From Sinorhizobium meliloti 4H41 (GTDB taxonomy: Bacteria > Pseudomonadota > Alphaproteobacteria > Rhizobiales > Rhizobiaceae), in the NCBI RefSeq assembly GCF_000375585.1, contig NZ_AQWP01000015.1, positions 62,001 to 126,000 of the forward strand: DNA of 64,000 bases, read 5' to 3'. A program made the translations under genes and the position numbers. The notes beneath the pieces were generated by a model. That model ran no database searches. It was not told where the DNA came from and worked only from the letters and a program-made list of their open reading frames with translations. Below are positions 53,755 to 61,821 of this stretch, in pieces (the stretch's first letter is position 1; the number at the start of each line of letters is the position of its first letter).

Positions 53755-55213
53755 TGGACGCCCCTGCGGACTGCTTTACCAATCGGAAGCCGGAGACCTT
53801 GAGCCAGGAGAAATCCACCGTATCCGTCACCGCTCGGCTGAGGATCATGAGGTCCATCGGCTCACGCACGGGCTTGTCCAATTGAAAGTTCACGTTGACC
53901 GCCTGCTCGGCGGTGACCTCGCGCCAGCCGCTGAAGAAAGCCGACGGCTTGGCAGCTCCCTTGCGTGCGAGCTCCGCCACTTCCGAGCGCGCATTGGAGT
54001 TCGCCGGAGCGAGCAGGAAGCTCACGGCCGCGGGTGCGCCCTTCGGGTGATCGATGATCGCGCTTGCGGAGAAGGAGATGGTGCCGGGTTCCACGGCGCG
54101 GCCGATCGTGCCGGCGGAGATTCCGCTCGGCAGCGGGTGGCAAACGACCGCATTCTCGTGTTCGAGGAAGCGGACGGTCTGGAACTCGGGAACGACCGGC
54201 GTGACCGATACGTCGACGATCTGGCTCAGCAATTCGACCGCCAGGCGATAGTCCTCGATGAAATGGCCCTCGAGCAAGGCGGTCGGAGCGATCATGTTCG
54301 GCATGCGCGTCGGTTTGACGCCGGGCAGTCCCGTAAAGACGCGGAACGCCAGGGGCCGGAGATCGAGATCCGGATGCGGGGTTTCCGATCTGGCCGTGTA
54401 CCGCTCGCTCGCGATCGGATAGCCGAGTGAAAGCCCTACAGTCTCCGTGCCTTTCGTGGAGATTCTGAGCCGCAGCGTTCTCGCTGCGCCGCCGCAAGCG
54501 CGTGGCAGGGCGAGGAAATTCCAGTTTGCCGCGAGCTGCGCATAGGGGACGGTCCATTCGGCCACGCCCTCGCCGTTCTCGACATAGCCCAGCATGACGA
54601 CCAGCTCGCCGCCGTCCCTGGGCACGGAATGAAGGTGCAGCGCGATCCCCGCCACGCCAAGACTGGAGACCGGAAGAAGCTGCTCGACACATCCGGTCGC
54701 AAGGAGCTGCCCGATGCCCTCGTCCTTCGGGTCGGCATAAGGATCATGGGCGAATATCTCCGCGACCGGCTCCCAGTTGCGGGCCTGGAAGGCATCCTCC
54801 AGCGCGCGGTAATTTTCGAGCAGCGTTTCCCGCTCACGCCGGAGAATGGCGAGCTCGGCGGTTACCGACGACGTGAAGCGGGAGAGCCGACCCACTCCAC
54901 CCTCCACCAGCGACTGCACGAGCGCCAGGCTCTCCGCCTTACCGCCCACGTCGATCCGCTGAAGCGGTATTTCGGGAATGGTGCCGAGGGCATTGATCGA
55001 CGCGAGCCCCTCCCGCAGATCGGCTTCACCCTCATCCGAGAAGGCAAGCGCGATCAGAGGAAAGGCGTTCTGCAAGGGCGATCGCGAAGCTGCATCCGGG
55101 TCGAGAAAATGCACCAGATGCTCGATGTCGCTCCCTTCGAAATTTTCCCGGTCCAGACCGGACGCCACAACGAGCCTTCGCTTCGCCGGCGACTGCCTCA
55201 CGTTAGAAGACAT
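53741..55213 (-). CDS. wgaA: Protein of unknown function, first gene of the wga operon
   Basis: 490 residues from the ATG at 55213. No signal peptide or membrane helix. A heptad-like stretch around 115-135 (TAELAILRRERETLLENYRALEDAF) may be a short coiled coil. The remainder looks beta-rich (carbohydrate-binding-like), for example ELVVMLGYVENGEGVAEWTVPY. I recognise it only by position as ExpA1/WgaA; it may belong to a domain-of-unknown-function family that accompanies glycosyltransferases. A WggR-type site lies 161 bases upstream. Confidence 0.8.
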   Translation of the reverse strand: MSSNVRQSPAKRRLVVASGLDRENFEGSDIEHLVHFLDPDAASRSPLQNAFPLIALAFSDEGEADLREGLASINALGTIPEIPLQRIDVGGKAESLALVQSLVEGGVGRLSRFTSSVTAELAILRRERETLLENYRALEDAFQARNWEPVAEIFAHDPYADPKDEGIGQLLATGCVEQLLPVSSLGVAGIALHLHSVPRDGGELVVMLGYVENGEGVAEWTVPYAQLAANWNFLALPRACGGAARTLRLRISTKGTETVGLSLGYPIASERYTARSETPHPDLDLRPLAFRVFTGLPGVKPTRMPNMIAPTALLEGHFIEDYRLAVELLSQIVDVSVTPVVPEFQTVRFLEHENAVVCHPLPSGISAGTIGRAVEPGTISFSASAIIDHPKGAPAAVSFLLAPANSNARSEVAELARKGAAKPSAFFSGWREVTAEQAVNVNFQLDKPVREPMDLMILSRAVTDTVDFSWLKVSGFRLVKQSAGASNVRK

Positions 55214-55373
55214 CAACTCTTGCACGCAGCGACCCCAGAATAAATCGATTTATCCAGAAGATGAAATTGATGGCCTGGAAATATTCTTGCCCCCAGAACC
55301 TCACGGATCGAACCATATCCGTGGATTCCGCAGTGCACAACAATAGATTCTTGGGGTTTCACCCGGTATTTAT

Positions 55374-55390
55374 ACTTAAAAATTTGAAGT
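55374..55390. promoter_or_regulatory. WggR-type binding site upstream of wgaA
   Basis: ACTTAAAAATTTGAAGT, an imperfect 17-bp palindrome, 161-177 bases before the wgaA start and 5 bases beyond the wgcA stop. Shares ACTT-N-AAA...TTGAAGT with the sites at 57402-57418 and 60795-60811. Confidence 0.75.
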
Positions 55391-55395
55391 AATAT

Positions 55396-56649
55396 TCAGA
55401 CAAACTGCGTTTCTTTCGCTTGCGCAGCATTTCGACCGGTGACGTTGCCGATCAGCGTCAACTGACGTGCGAGACAGTCGTCCAACCGGAATCTCTGCTC
55501 GACCGTTCTGCGCGCGGCGCCGCGCAGTTCGCGAAAGGTGTCCGGGCGGTTCAACGCCCCGACGATCGTCTCGGCGAGCGCATCCGTATCGAAGAACGGG
55601 ACGAGAAGGCCGTTGCGGCCGGAGCGGATGACTTCCTGAACCGGCGCGGTATCGGAGCCGATGACAAGAGCGCCGCAGGCCATTGCCTCCAGCACCGACC
55701 AGGAAAGCACGAATGGATAGGTGAGGTAGAGATGCGCCGCCGATATCTGAAAGAGCTGACGCAGCACGGAATGCGGCACGACGCCGGGGAAGATCAGCCT
55801 TTCGCGCGGGACATCCACAGACGCAAGCAGATGATCCTTCCACGATCCCCCGCCAGGGGGCGGCGCGCCGTAACTTACCCCATCGCCGCCGACGAAGACG
55901 AACAGCGCGTCCGGGTGCCGGCGGACGACCTTCGCCGCCGCCTCCAGCGCCTGGGGAAAGCCCCGGTAGGGCTCGAGGTCCCGTGCCACGAAAGTGACGA
56001 CGGGATCGCCGGCCTTGAGGACGCGCCCGTCCGGCAGCTTCAGCGAAGCCGCCGGGTCGGGGCGGAAACGGCGCGTGTCCACCCCCTCATGGCAGACGGC
56101 GATTCGTTGCCGAGCGTCGGCCGGATAGAGGCTCTTCTGCCAATTGGTCGGACTGATACCGCCATCCATCGCCTCCAGCGACAGCAGCTGCGCGATGTTG
56201 CGGAGGCGCAAGCGTTTGCGCGTCTCCGGGTCGGGGCGGTCGTCCGGCGCGAAGCCGACATCCGCCCCATCCGACCGATAGAAAAACTCGCAATAGCCGA
56301 GTGCCGGCACGCGCGGCAGGACATCCTTCACGAACATCATGCTGCCCCAGCCTATATGGCCGAGAACGACGTCAGGGGTCTGTCCAAGGCGGCCCATCGC
56401 CTCGAAGGTTTCCGCTACCCTGTGCCCGATCCGCACATGATGGTCGGGAACGGCAAGATGGCGCGCTATGTGGGGATTCGGTCGCGGACCGGGTTCCGCC
56501 CGATGCCGGACGACCCGGACGGAAGGTATCCGCTGGTCCACGGTCTCCGTCACGAGCGTCACCTCGTTCCCCGCCTCAGCCATATGTCTTGCCAGGGCGG
56601 CGAACTGGCCGAACCCACGGCGGTGTACGAATGCTACATGCATCTTCAT
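55396..56649 (-). CDS. wgcA: GT4-family glycosyltransferase
   Basis: 417 residues. GT-B fold: MKMHVAFVHRRGFGQFAALARHMAEAGNEV at the N terminus, then VTFVARDLEPYRGF, and the C-terminal donor-site region SWSVLEAMACGALVIGSDTAPVQEVIRSGRNGLLV. Single-gene operon between wga and wggR, corresponding to ExpC. Transfers one sugar in galactoglucan repeat synthesis, identity unknown. Expression needs its own promoter; no WggR site lies in its 139-base upstream gap, which instead holds an inverted repeat. Confidence 0.9.
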   Translation of the reverse strand: MKMHVAFVHRRGFGQFAALARHMAEAGNEVTLVTETVDQRIPSVRVVRHRAEPGPRPNPHIARHLAVPDHHVRIGHRVAETFEAMGRLGQTPDVVLGHIGWGSMMFVKDVLPRVPALGYCEFFYRSDGADVGFAPDDRPDPETRKRLRLRNIAQLLSLEAMDGGISPTNWQKSLYPADARQRIAVCHEGVDTRRFRPDPAASLKLPDGRVLKAGDPVVTFVARDLEPYRGFPQALEAAAKVVRRHPDALFVFVGGDGVSYGAPPPGGGSWKDHLLASVDVPRERLIFPGVVPHSVLRQLFQISAAHLYLTYPFVLSWSVLEAMACGALVIGSDTAPVQEVIRSGRNGLLVPFFDTDALAETIVGALNRPDTFRELRGAARRTVEQRFRLDDCLARQLTLIGNVTGRNAAQAKETQFV

Positions 56650-56732
56650 AAGCCACTTGTCAGTGATCGATCACACCTGCAGCGCCGCGCGTCCGAGCGG
56701 ACGCGCAAAGCTCGTTGCAACACTTGGATTTC

Positions 56733-56778
56733 CTGCATGTTACCGCCCTTGCTCGGTTGCGCTTTGAGGAACATGCAG
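56733..56778. repeat. Inverted repeat between wggR and wgcA
   Basis: Perfect 9-bp arms CTGCATGTT (56733-56741) and AACATGCAG (56770-56778), 28 bases apart, beginning 11 bases after the wggR stop. It could end the wggR transcript or structure the wgcA leader. Confidence 0.5.
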
Positions 56779-56788
56779 TGATGGAGCG

Positions 56789-57373
56789 TCAGATGCCGTA
56801 GCGTGCGGCATTCCCCCAGACGAGTTCGAGGCGGTGCAGTGTCTGGAAAGCGGTCTCCAGATTCCGCCGGTCCTGATCGCCATGGCTGAGGGCGCGTTCG
56901 TAGCCCTTGGCGGCCTGTCGCAGGCCGGTGCAAAGCTGCCTGCCTTTCTCTGAAAGCCGGATGCGGGCCGAACGCTTGTCACGCTGCGATGCGATCCGGT
57001 CGATGTAGTCGCCGTCGGCAAGCTGCTTCAGATAATAGGAAATGTTCGAACCCACATAGTGGCCCCGGTCCAGAAGCTCTCCCACCGAGAGCTCCGCCTC
57101 GCCTATGGCCAGAAGAACCATCGCCTGCGCGGGACCGATATCTTCGACCCCGAGTTTCGTCAGTTCCGCACGCAACAGGCCGGAAAACCGGCGGCTTGCG
57201 CGCTCCATGACCCGGGCCAGCTCGAAATAGGTGACGAGCGAATCATCTCCGTCACGATCGTCTACAGAGGTATCGAGGCCTTTCCGCTGCGTTTCATTCG
57301 CGGGAAGGATTGCAACAGTGTCTCCAAAGTCTGCGAACGGATAGAGTATCCTGTGGTTCATCCCTCTCTCCAT
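56789..57373 (-). CDS. wggR: MarR-family activator of galactoglucan genes
   Basis: 194 residues from the ATG at 57373, equal to the known length of ExpG/WggR; longer readings start at a GTG inside the operator and are rejected. The winged helix (about 60-145) contains IGEAELSVGELLDRGHYVGSNISYYLKQLADGDYIDR and a basic wing SQRDKRSARIRLSEKG. In S. meliloti this protein activates wga, wgd and wge transcription, linking EPS II to quorum sensing and phosphate signals. A palindromic site at 57402-57418 lies just upstream, so autoregulation is likely. Confidence 0.93.
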   Translation of the reverse strand: MERGMNHRILYPFADFGDTVAILPANETQRKGLDTSVDDRDGDDSLVTYFELARVMERASRRFSGLLRAELTKLGVEDIGPAQAMVLLAIGEAELSVGELLDRGHYVGSNISYYLKQLADGDYIDRIASQRDKRSARIRLSEKGRQLCTGLRQAAKGYERALSHGDQDRRNLETAFQTLHRLELVWGNAARYGI

Positions 57374-57401
57374 TGGGAACGTACTTCCAATTCCGGAATT
57401 T

Positions 57402-57418
57402 ACTTCAAAACTTGAAGT
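57402..57418. promoter_or_regulatory. WggR-type binding site in the wggR/wgdA divergent region
   Basis: ACTTCAAAACTTGAAGT, the most symmetric of the three sites, flanked by TA...AA. It is 29 bases upstream of the wggR start and 152 bases upstream of wgdA, so it can serve both genes. Confidence 0.8.
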
Positions 57419-57569
57419 AAATTTCACAGCACCCCTGCCCCGAAATTGCGTGCTCTTGAGCTGGCGATGTTTATTGTGTCACACTTATCGCAACAATACT
57501 GTGATTTGAGTGAATCTGGATCAGATCGCCCCATGAAACCCGCGAATGCGCTAATTAGAAGATCGCCAC

Positions 57570-59339
57570 ATGCGTGATACTGTTCGAAATCCTTTGATTA
57601 GCAAGGGCCCCAATCGGCCAACACCGGCGCAAAACGGAACAATCGCGCCGAAGCTCCTGGTTCTGCGGGCCCGGCGTGTGTTCGTGGTGACGCTTCTTTA
57701 TGCAGCCCTGCTCAGCGCCTGCATCAACCTCCTCCAGCTCACAATGCCCCTCTATATGATGCAGGTGCATGACAGGGTGTTGAACAGCCAGAGCATGGAT
57801 ACGCTCGTCATGCTGACGATTCTCGCCCTGGGTGCGCTGATCGTTCTGGGCGTGCTCGACTACATTCGCGCCCTCACCTTTCAGGCCATGGGCAGCGCCG
57901 TGGTCCGCTGGCTGAACCTGCCGGTCCTGACCGCCGCCGTCCAGGCCTCGGCCGATCAGGGACTTGCGCGCGCGACGCAGTCCCTGCGCGACCTTACCGA
58001 GCTGCGCGGCTTCCTCACCTCTTCGGCGGTGAGCGCCCCCCTCGACGCCGCCTGGTCGCCCATCTTTCTGGGCGTTCTATTCCTGCTGCACCCCCTCTTC
58101 GGGCTGATCGGTGCGATCTCCGTCGTCGTACTCGTCTGTTGCGGCCTTCTCAACGACCTTCTGACGCGCCAGCTCATGAAAGAGGCAAGCCAGGCTAATA
58201 TTGAGGCAGTGTCGAAAATCGGTGCGACATTACGTCACGCCGAGGCCATCGAAGCCATGGGAATGCTGCCGGCGCTCGCCCACAAATGGCGCGCCGCGCA
58301 ACTGCACGCGCTCAGCGTGCTGGAGGCCAGCGGGATCAGAAGCAGGGCGATGGCCTCGATCACCCGCTCGCTGCGCTTCGCCATCCAGGTGGCGTCGCTG
58401 GGCACGGGTGCCCTGCTGGTGATGAGGCAGGAGATCTCGCCGGGCGCAATGATGGCGACCACCATTCTCGTGGGCCGCCTTCTGCTGCCGTTCGATTCCG
58501 TCATCGAGAACTGGCGCCAATGGGTGTTGGCGATCGCAAGCTGGCGTCGCGTCGAAACGGCACTGAAGGAAGACCTGGCCGTTCGCCAGACCATGCCGAC
58601 ACCGCGCTCCGAAGGCGACCTCGTCGTCGACAAGCTGGTCTACGCGGTACCGGGCATCGACGTGCCGATCATCAAGGGCATCAACTTCTCGCTCTCACCC
58701 GGCGAGGTGCTTGGAATCGTCGGCCCTTCCGCGGCGGGCAAGTCCACGCTGGCGCGGCTTCTGGTCGGCATTCTGAAGCCCACTGCCGGCGGCGTCTTTC
58801 TCGACGGCAACAACGTCTACCTCTGGGAACGGAGCTCTTTCGGACAGATCGCGGGTTATCTGCCGCAATCGGTTTCCCTTCTCGAAGGAACCATCCGTGA
58901 AAATATCGCCCGGATGACGGAGAGCGATCCATACAAGGTGCTCGAGGCGGCGCGGCTCGCCGACGTCCACGACATAATCGGACGACTGCCGCTCGGATAT
59001 GATACGCCGGTGGGCGATGGTCATCTGACGCTTTCCGGCGGGCAAAGGCAGCGCATCGCGCTGGCGCGCTGCCTTTACGGCCGGCCACGCCTGCTCGTCC
59101 TCGACGAGCCCAACGCCAATCTCGATGCCCTCGGCGAGCGCGCCCTCATCCGCGCGATCGACGAGGCGCGCAACGACGGCGCCATCGTCATCCTGATTGC
59201 CCACCGGCCGGCCATCATGCAGGTGGCCGATAAGCTGCTCGTGCTGGAAGGCGGCCGCATCAGCCAGTTCGGCCCGCGAACGGATGTCGTGGCCACCATG
59301 ATGCCCGGCGAAACAAGACGCGAAGGTACCGCTTCATGA
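57570..59339 (+). CDS. wgdA: Type I secretion ABC transporter (WgeA exporter)
   Basis: 589 residues. A membrane domain of about six helices (35-330) precedes one nucleotide-binding domain with Walker A GPSAAGKST (385-393), signature LSGGQRQR (488-495) and Walker B LLVLDEPNANLD. It belongs to the PrtD/HasD type I exporter group. In S. meliloti the ExpD1/ExpD2 pair exports the RTX protein ExpE1. Overlaps wgdB by 4 bases (ATGA). The start has a weak ribosome-binding site. Confidence 0.94.
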   Translation: MRDTVRNPLISKGPNRPTPAQNGTIAPKLLVLRARRVFVVTLLYAALLSACINLLQLTMPLYMMQVHDRVLNSQSMDTLVMLTILALGALIVLGVLDYIRALTFQAMGSAVVRWLNLPVLTAAVQASADQGLARATQSLRDLTELRGFLTSSAVSAPLDAAWSPIFLGVLFLLHPLFGLIGAISVVVLVCCGLLNDLLTRQLMKEASQANIEAVSKIGATLRHAEAIEAMGMLPALAHKWRAAQLHALSVLEASGIRSRAMASITRSLRFAIQVASLGTGALLVMRQEISPGAMMATTILVGRLLLPFDSVIENWRQWVLAIASWRRVETALKEDLAVRQTMPTPRSEGDLVVDKLVYAVPGIDVPIIKGINFSLSPGEVLGIVGPSAAGKSTLARLLVGILKPTAGGVFLDGNNVYLWERSSFGQIAGYLPQSVSLLEGTIRENIARMTESDPYKVLEAARLADVHDIIGRLPLGYDTPVGDGHLTLSGGQRQRIALARCLYGRPRLLVLDEPNANLDALGERALIRAIDEARNDGAIVILIAHRPAIMQVADKLLVLEGGRISQFGPRTDVVATMMPGETRREGTAS

Positions 59340-60757
59340 ACAAGGAAAAGATCCTGCCGGTTCGCCTGGACCTGCAGCCGCCCGTGAAGGCTGAGAGCCC
59401 GGAACGCCGCCTGCCGATGGCCGCGCCGGCTCGTCTCTCCGCGCCAATGCCGGCGCCGGACCTTTCGGAAGACAACACGCATTCGCCGATTCGACGCCTC
59501 GTCATCGCCGGGTTGACGACGATCCTCGTCGCTTTCGGCGGTTTCTTCGGTTGGGCGTTCTCGACGGAGCTCAGCAGTGCTTCGGTCACCAGCGGAACGA
59601 TCGTCGTCGATTCGAAGCGCAAGACGGTCAGCCATTTCGAGGGCGGCGTGCTCGGCCGGATCCTGGTTCAGGAGGGAGATCATGTGGCGCCCGGCCAGCC
59701 GCTGATGAAGCTCGAGGATACGCGCGCCCGCTCCGACCTGGAGGCGCTGCAAAGCCGCCGTGTCGGCCTGATCGCAAAACTGGCGCGGCTGCGGGCCGAG
59801 CGGGCGGGACTGCAGGCGGTGAGCTTCCCGGGCGATCTTGTCTCCGAGGGCGAGGCTGCCGCGGATGCGGTAACGGCGGAAAACGCGTTTTTCGAGAAGC
59901 GGAGCGAGGCCAAGGAGGGCCGTCTGGCAATCCAGCGAAAGACGATCGAGGAATATTCGGAGAAGGCGAAGTCTCTCGCAGCCCAGCTTCAGGCGACCGA
60001 CAGGCAGATCGAGCTGATGAACGAGCAGCGCACCGCTATCGCGACCCTTGTCGAAAAAGCCTTCGCCCAGCGCTCGAAACTCATCGAGATCGACGCACGG
60101 CTCAGCGAGCTCGCCGCGACCCGCGGCGAACTCGCCGGCGACAAGGCCCAGGCGGAAAAGGCGATGGCGGGGGCCGAGCTTGCGCTCATCGGGATCGAAT
60201 CCGATTTCCAGTCGGAGATCGCCGGAGAGATCACCACGGCGCGCCTCGAACTTGCGGAAGTCGAGCAGCGCATCACCGCCGCCGAGGACGTGCTTCGCCG
60301 CCTGGAAATCCGTGCCCCCCAGGCCGGTATCGTCGCCAACATTCAGCTGCGGACGCCGGGCAGTGCCGTCACGCCCGGTCAGCCGCTTCTCGACATCGTC
60401 CCCGAGGACGAACCGCTGCTTGTCGAGATGCATGTCAGCACACGTGACATCGACAGCATAACGATCGGCTCCAGTACGCAAATCCGCCTGACGGCCTATA
60501 ACCAGCGCTCGCACCTGCCCTTGGCGGGCAAGGTAACCTATATCGCGGCGGACCAATCGGTGGATGAGAAGTCCAACGTCGCCTATTTCGTCGCACGGGC
60601 AGAGGTGGCGCCTGAATCGCTCGCCGCCAACCCGGACATCCGCCTCTATCCCGGCATGCCCGCGGAAGTGCTGATCGTGCACAAATCGCGTTCGGCAATC
60701 GACTACCTCGTCGCCCCGGTCTCCGACAGTTTCAACCGGGCGTTTCGGGAAGACTGA
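59336..60757 (+). CDS. wgdB: HlyD-type membrane fusion protein of the type I exporter
   Basis: 473 residues. A cytoplasmic Pro/Ala-rich tail (1-50), one membrane helix (about 57-78), then a barrel-lipoyl half motif SHFEGGVLGRILVQEGDHV, a long alpha-helical coiled coil (about 140-300, many Ala/Glu/Lys), and the second lipoyl half RAPQAGIVANIQLRTPGSAV. C-terminal domain includes VAPVSDSFNRAFRED. Connects WgdA to a TolC-type outer membrane channel encoded elsewhere. ExpD2. Confidence 0.94.
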   Translation: MNKEKILPVRLDLQPPVKAESPERRLPMAAPARLSAPMPAPDLSEDNTHSPIRRLVIAGLTTILVAFGGFFGWAFSTELSSASVTSGTIVVDSKRKTVSHFEGGVLGRILVQEGDHVAPGQPLMKLEDTRARSDLEALQSRRVGLIAKLARLRAERAGLQAVSFPGDLVSEGEAAADAVTAENAFFEKRSEAKEGRLAIQRKTIEEYSEKAKSLAAQLQATDRQIELMNEQRTAIATLVEKAFAQRSKLIEIDARLSELAATRGELAGDKAQAEKAMAGAELALIGIESDFQSEIAGEITTARLELAEVEQRITAAEDVLRRLEIRAPQAGIVANIQLRTPGSAVTPGQPLLDIVPEDEPLLVEMHVSTRDIDSITIGSSTQIRLTAYNQRSHLPLAGKVTYIAADQSVDEKSNVAYFVARAEVAPESLAANPDIRLYPGMPAEVLIVHKSRSAIDYLVAPVSDSFNRAFRED

Positions 60758-60794
60758 TCTGTCTAACGCTTGATATCTCCTGCCGTCGTAAATT

Positions 60795-60811
60795 ACTTTA
60801 AATTTTGAAGT
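60795..60811. promoter_or_regulatory. WggR-type binding site upstream of wgeA
   Basis: ACTTTAAATTTTGAAGT, matching the other two sites at the conserved ends. 221 bases upstream of the wgeA start, at the left edge of an AT-rich leader region. Confidence 0.75.
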
Positions 60812-60853
60812 GCTTTGTCTGCATTCTCGTCAGAATTACTCCTAAAATTATAT

Positions 60854-60871
60854 TGTGCCAATATTGGCACA
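60854..60871. promoter_or_regulatory. Perfect 18-bp palindrome in the wgeA upstream region
   Basis: TGTGCCAATATTGGCACA is fully symmetric. It lies 43 bases right of the WggR-type site and 160 bases before wgeA. It does not match the WggR sites and is a candidate operator for a second, unidentified regulator. See findings. Confidence 0.6.
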
Positions 60872-61031
60872 TGGTCGAGTTATGTTTACGACGCCGTCTT
60901 TCCTCCGAATTATCGTCGTTTTAATTTACACATCTGTGTTGTGTTCGTAATTATTGCAGTGCACACTCCGGCACGCAATCCTCGGCTCCGTGCCGATGAC
61001 GCATGCATCAAACCACGAAGAGGAGAAGCAG

Positions 61032-61691
61032 ATGGCCACTTTGGAAGGCGGCGCATACGACGACGCCCTTTTTGGCTCCCGCTTTGACGATTTCATTCGC
61101 GCCCATGGCGGTGATGATTTCGTCAACGGAGGCAATGGGGACGACATCATCTTCGGCGACGACGGTGACGACTTGCTGTTCGGCGGCAACGGAAACGACA
61201 CCGTGTTCGGCGGCGAAGGCACCGACGTTCTCTATGGCGAAAATGGCAATGACATCCTGGTCGGCGGATCGGGTGACGATCTGATCTACGGCGATAACGG
61301 CAACGACATTCTCCTTGGGGGCGCCGGCAGCGACTTCCTCCTCGGAGGCAGAGGCGACGACGTGCTGCTCGGCGGCGCCGGCAACGACGTCATCGACGGC
61401 GGTGCAGGGTCCGACCTTCTTGCCGGCGGTCAGGGCAGCGATATCTTCGTTTTCGACGGCGGCGGCGGCAACGACGTCATCCTCGACTTTACGCCCGGCG
61501 AAGACGTCCTGCAGATATCCAAGGGCATCAACGGCCTCGACGTCACCGCGCCCGAGGATCTCGCTTCGCGTATCACTCAGGTCGGCGGCAATGTCGTCAT
61601 CGACCTCGGCCATGGCGACACGCTGACCCTGGTCAATGCCGACGCCGAAGACATTCAGGCCCACCCCGAGAACTATTTCACTGTCCACTGA
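61032..61691 (+). CDS. wgeA: Secreted RTX (calcium-binding nonapeptide) protein
   Basis: 219 residues, start fixed by AGGAGAAGCAG; no N-terminal signal peptide, as for type I substrates. Residues 33-140 are twelve consecutive GGxGxDxxx-type nonapeptides, preceded by one degenerate unit, predicting a Ca2+-stabilised parallel beta-roll. The C-terminal region (DFTPGEDVLQISKGI onward) is the serralysin-like domain that carries the uncleaved secretion signal. Known in S. meliloti as ExpE1, required for galactoglucan production or export. Very acidic. Confidence 0.94.
   Translation: MATLEGGAYDDALFGSRFDDFIRAHGGDDFVNGGNGDDIIFGDDGDDLLFGGNGNDTVFGGEGTDVLYGENGNDILVGGSGDDLIYGDNGNDILLGGAGSDFLLGGRGDDVLLGGAGNDVIDGGAGSDLLAGGQGSDIFVFDGGGGNDVILDFTPGEDVLQISKGINGLDVTAPEDLASRITQVGGNVVIDLGHGDTLTLVNADAEDIQAHPENYFTVH
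61128..61451 (+). repeat. Twelve RTX nonapeptide-coding repeats in wgeA
   Basis: Each 27-base unit encodes GGxGxDxxx or GDxGxDxxx. The degeneracy in codons shows they are old rather than recently expanded. Confidence 0.9.
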
Positions 61692-61760
61692 TAGTTTGAG
61701 ACGCGGGACGCGGCTGGAAAACCGCAGGCGGCTTTTCATCATCCCGCATTGGCTTCGAAC

Positions 61761-61793
61761 GGTGCGCCCTGCCCTCCTCCCGTGGGGCGCACC
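61761..61793 (+). terminator. Intercistronic hairpin between wgeA and wgeB
   Basis: Arms GGTGCGCC (61761-61768) and GGCGCACC (61786-61793) with a GC-rich loop. No T-tract. Placed 28 bases before wgeB, it may attenuate transcription or protect wgeA mRNA. Confidence 0.6.
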
Positions 61794-61821
61794 ATCCAAG
61801 AATTAGTCAGAGGAGTGGCGT

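Noticed and set aside
57374..57427. Longer wggR reading starting at 57427
   Set aside because: It would begin at a GTG inside the WggR palindrome; the 194-residue form from 57373 matches the known protein length.
57421..57530. Possible PHO box in the wggR-wgdA region
   Set aside because: Short TGTCACA/TGTTGCG-like stretches exist, but no pair of CTGTCAT-type direct repeats with proper spacing was found.
59075..60682. 535-residue open frame antisense to wgdB
   Set aside because: Overlaps a full HlyD-family gene and has no recognisable domain.
60866..60886. Sigma-54 promoter at TGGCAC within the wgeA palindrome
   Set aside because: No TTGC at the required -12 distance.
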